Part shown: in pieces, positions 63,187 to 64,000 of the stretch
Layout of the letters: each line of letters starts with the position of its first letter
Numbering within the stretch: the stretch's first letter is position 1
From: Fictibacillus solisalsi
GTDB lineage: Bacteria; Bacillota; Bacilli; Bacillales; Fictibacillaceae
Length of the DNA: 64,000 nucleotides
Direction of reading: 5' to 3'
Assembly (NCBI RefSeq): GCF_900103485.1
Contig: NZ_FNHW01000001.1
Location: 1,399,418-1,463,417, forward strand
The notes under the pieces: model-generated
What the model saw: the letters and a program-made list of their open reading frames with translations, nothing else
What the model was told of the DNA's origin: nothing
Database searches by the model: none
Position numbers and translations under genes: made by a program

Positions 63187-64000
63187 TTGTTTGAACTTTT
63201 CACATTAAAACAAATTCAAACCAGTGAAGCCACACTGCGAGTCCGCATTGGCGGAGAAGGACCACCACTACTTTTGCTTCATGGCCACCCCCAGACTCAT
63301 GTCATGTGGCATAAAACAGCACCCCTTTTGGCCAAACACTTTACAGTGATCGCTCCTGATTTAAGAGGATACGGCGGAAGCTCGAAGCCACAAACGGATG
63401 AGAACCACTATCCCTATTCCAAGCGGGCCATGGCAAAGGATATGATATCGCTCATGAATCAGCTTGGCTATAAAGAATTCGCGGCAGCCGGCCACGACAG
63501 AGGCGGCAGGGTGGCCTACCGGTTAGCCCTTGACGAACCCGAAAAGGTGACAAAGCTGGCAGTCCTCGACATCGTACCAACCGGTGAAGCTTTCCATAGG
63601 ACGACGATGGACTTTGGCATGGGGTACTTTCATTGGTTCTTTCTGGCCCAGCCTTACGACCTTCCTGAAAAAATGATTGGTGTAAATCCCGGTCACTTTT
63701 ACTTCAAAGGAAAAAAGGATCTATTTGACCCAGCGGCACTTAAGGATTATATGCGTTGGATCAAGGAACCCGGAACCATCCATGCGATGTGCGAGGATTA
63801 TAGAGCGGGCGCCTCGATTGATTATGAGCTTGATATAGCGGACCGAGGGAATAAAAAAATCAAATGTCCCACTCTTGTGCTCTGGGGCAAAAAAGGGATG
63901 CTTCCACGTTGGTATAATGTGCTTGACGTATGGAAGGACTGGGCGTACCACGTCGAAGGCAGGGAACTTGATTGCGGACACTATCTGGCTGAAGAAGCGC
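63187..64000 (+). CDS. Fluoroacetate/haloacetate dehalogenase-like alpha/beta hydrolase (partial at window end)
   Basis: Begins at TTG 63187 behind AAAGGAGG and is still open at the window edge. LLLLHGHPQTHVMWHKTAP is the oxyanion loop; the nucleophile is Asp104 in AGHDRGGRVAYR; the halide-binding pair His149-Trp150 is in GMGYFHWFFLAQP, and the catalytic His is in LDCGHYLAEEA. This set matches fluoroacetate dehalogenases, which replace a halogen on a short acid by hydroxyl. Related epoxide hydrolases share most of it, so the dehalogenase call is likely, not proven. Codon use is more GC-rich than in the flanking remnants. Confidence 0.85.
   Translation, partial: MFELFTLKQIQTSEATLRVRIGGEGPPLLLLHGHPQTHVMWHKTAPLLAKHFTVIAPDLRGYGGSSKPQTDENHYPYSKRAMAKDMISLMNQLGYKEFAAAGHDRGGRVAYRLALDEPEKVTKLAVLDIVPTGEAFHRTTMDFGMGYFHWFFLAQPYDLPEKMIGVNPGHFYFKGKKDLFDPAALKDYMRWIKEPGTIHAMCEDYRAGASIDYELDIADRGNKKIKCPTLVLWGKKGMLPRWYNVLDVWKDWAYHVEGRELDCGHYLAEEA

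Overview
The window reads as chromosomal DNA of an endospore-forming, low-GC Bacillaceae-type Firmicute. Evidence: an alpha/beta-type small acid-soluble spore protein behind a sigma-G-like promoter, a LysM/GH18 cortex-lytic enzyme of the SleL/YaaH type, groESL under a perfect CIRCE operator, CsoR/CopZ/CopA copper genes, LacI/cre-style sugar operons with an ABC importer lacking its own ATPase, and AGGAGG-type ribosome binding sites. No rRNA, tRNA, CRISPR array or intact insertion sequence was seen.

Layout. 1-6 kb: end of a ferredoxin-like gene, the SleL-like gene, small hypothetical genes, an SMR efflux protein and a DLH-like hydrolase. 6-13.4 kb: two minus-strand stress blocks, groES-groEL (GroEL lacks the GGM tail) plus a Cys-rich small gene, and csoR-copZ / copA with a His-rich secreted protein and a thioredoxin-fold ferredoxin. 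14.4-23.3 kb: an FAD oxidoreductase, a SASP gene and an intact ring-cleaving dioxygenase/MarR (Mhq-like) pair lie among many decayed genes: AbrB-like, Ig-like, aldo/keto reductase, nitroreductase, a second dioxygenase, Tn3 transposase, GNAT, homing-endonuclease-repeat and tautomerase remnants. 23.7-37 kb: OpuD; a TRAP transporter plus GH31 glycosidase operon facing a LacI regulator across two copies of one operator; then a second LacI regulator with a CUT1 ABC importer. 37-43.2 kb: a minus-strand operon of DUF3311 protein, sodium symporter, amidohydrolase and C45 acyltransferase/hydrolase, then a secreted subtilase. 43.3-46.1 kb: MFS transporter and acyl-CoA synthetase.

46.3-54.7 kb holds the most interesting locus: a nine-gene minus-strand operon corresponding to most of the uncharacterised E. 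coli yhf cluster (YhfZ regulator, PRD protein YhfY, DUF2620 YhfU, membrane YhfT, Php, and PLP enzymes YhfS and YhfX), extended by an exported serine hydrolase and a PHP-type phosphatase. E. coli yhfW has no counterpart. A palindrome sits just upstream of the regulator.

54.8-64 kb: a MetE-C-terminal-like methyltransferase, a VOC protein, and a LysR-controlled minus-strand cluster (ankyrin lipoprotein, broken and intact nucleoside deaminases, two tandem cytosine-deaminase-like amidohydrolases). The window ends inside a fluoroacetate/haloacetate dehalogenase-like alpha/beta hydrolase.

All function calls come from reading motifs and family resemblance by eye. No database search was run.
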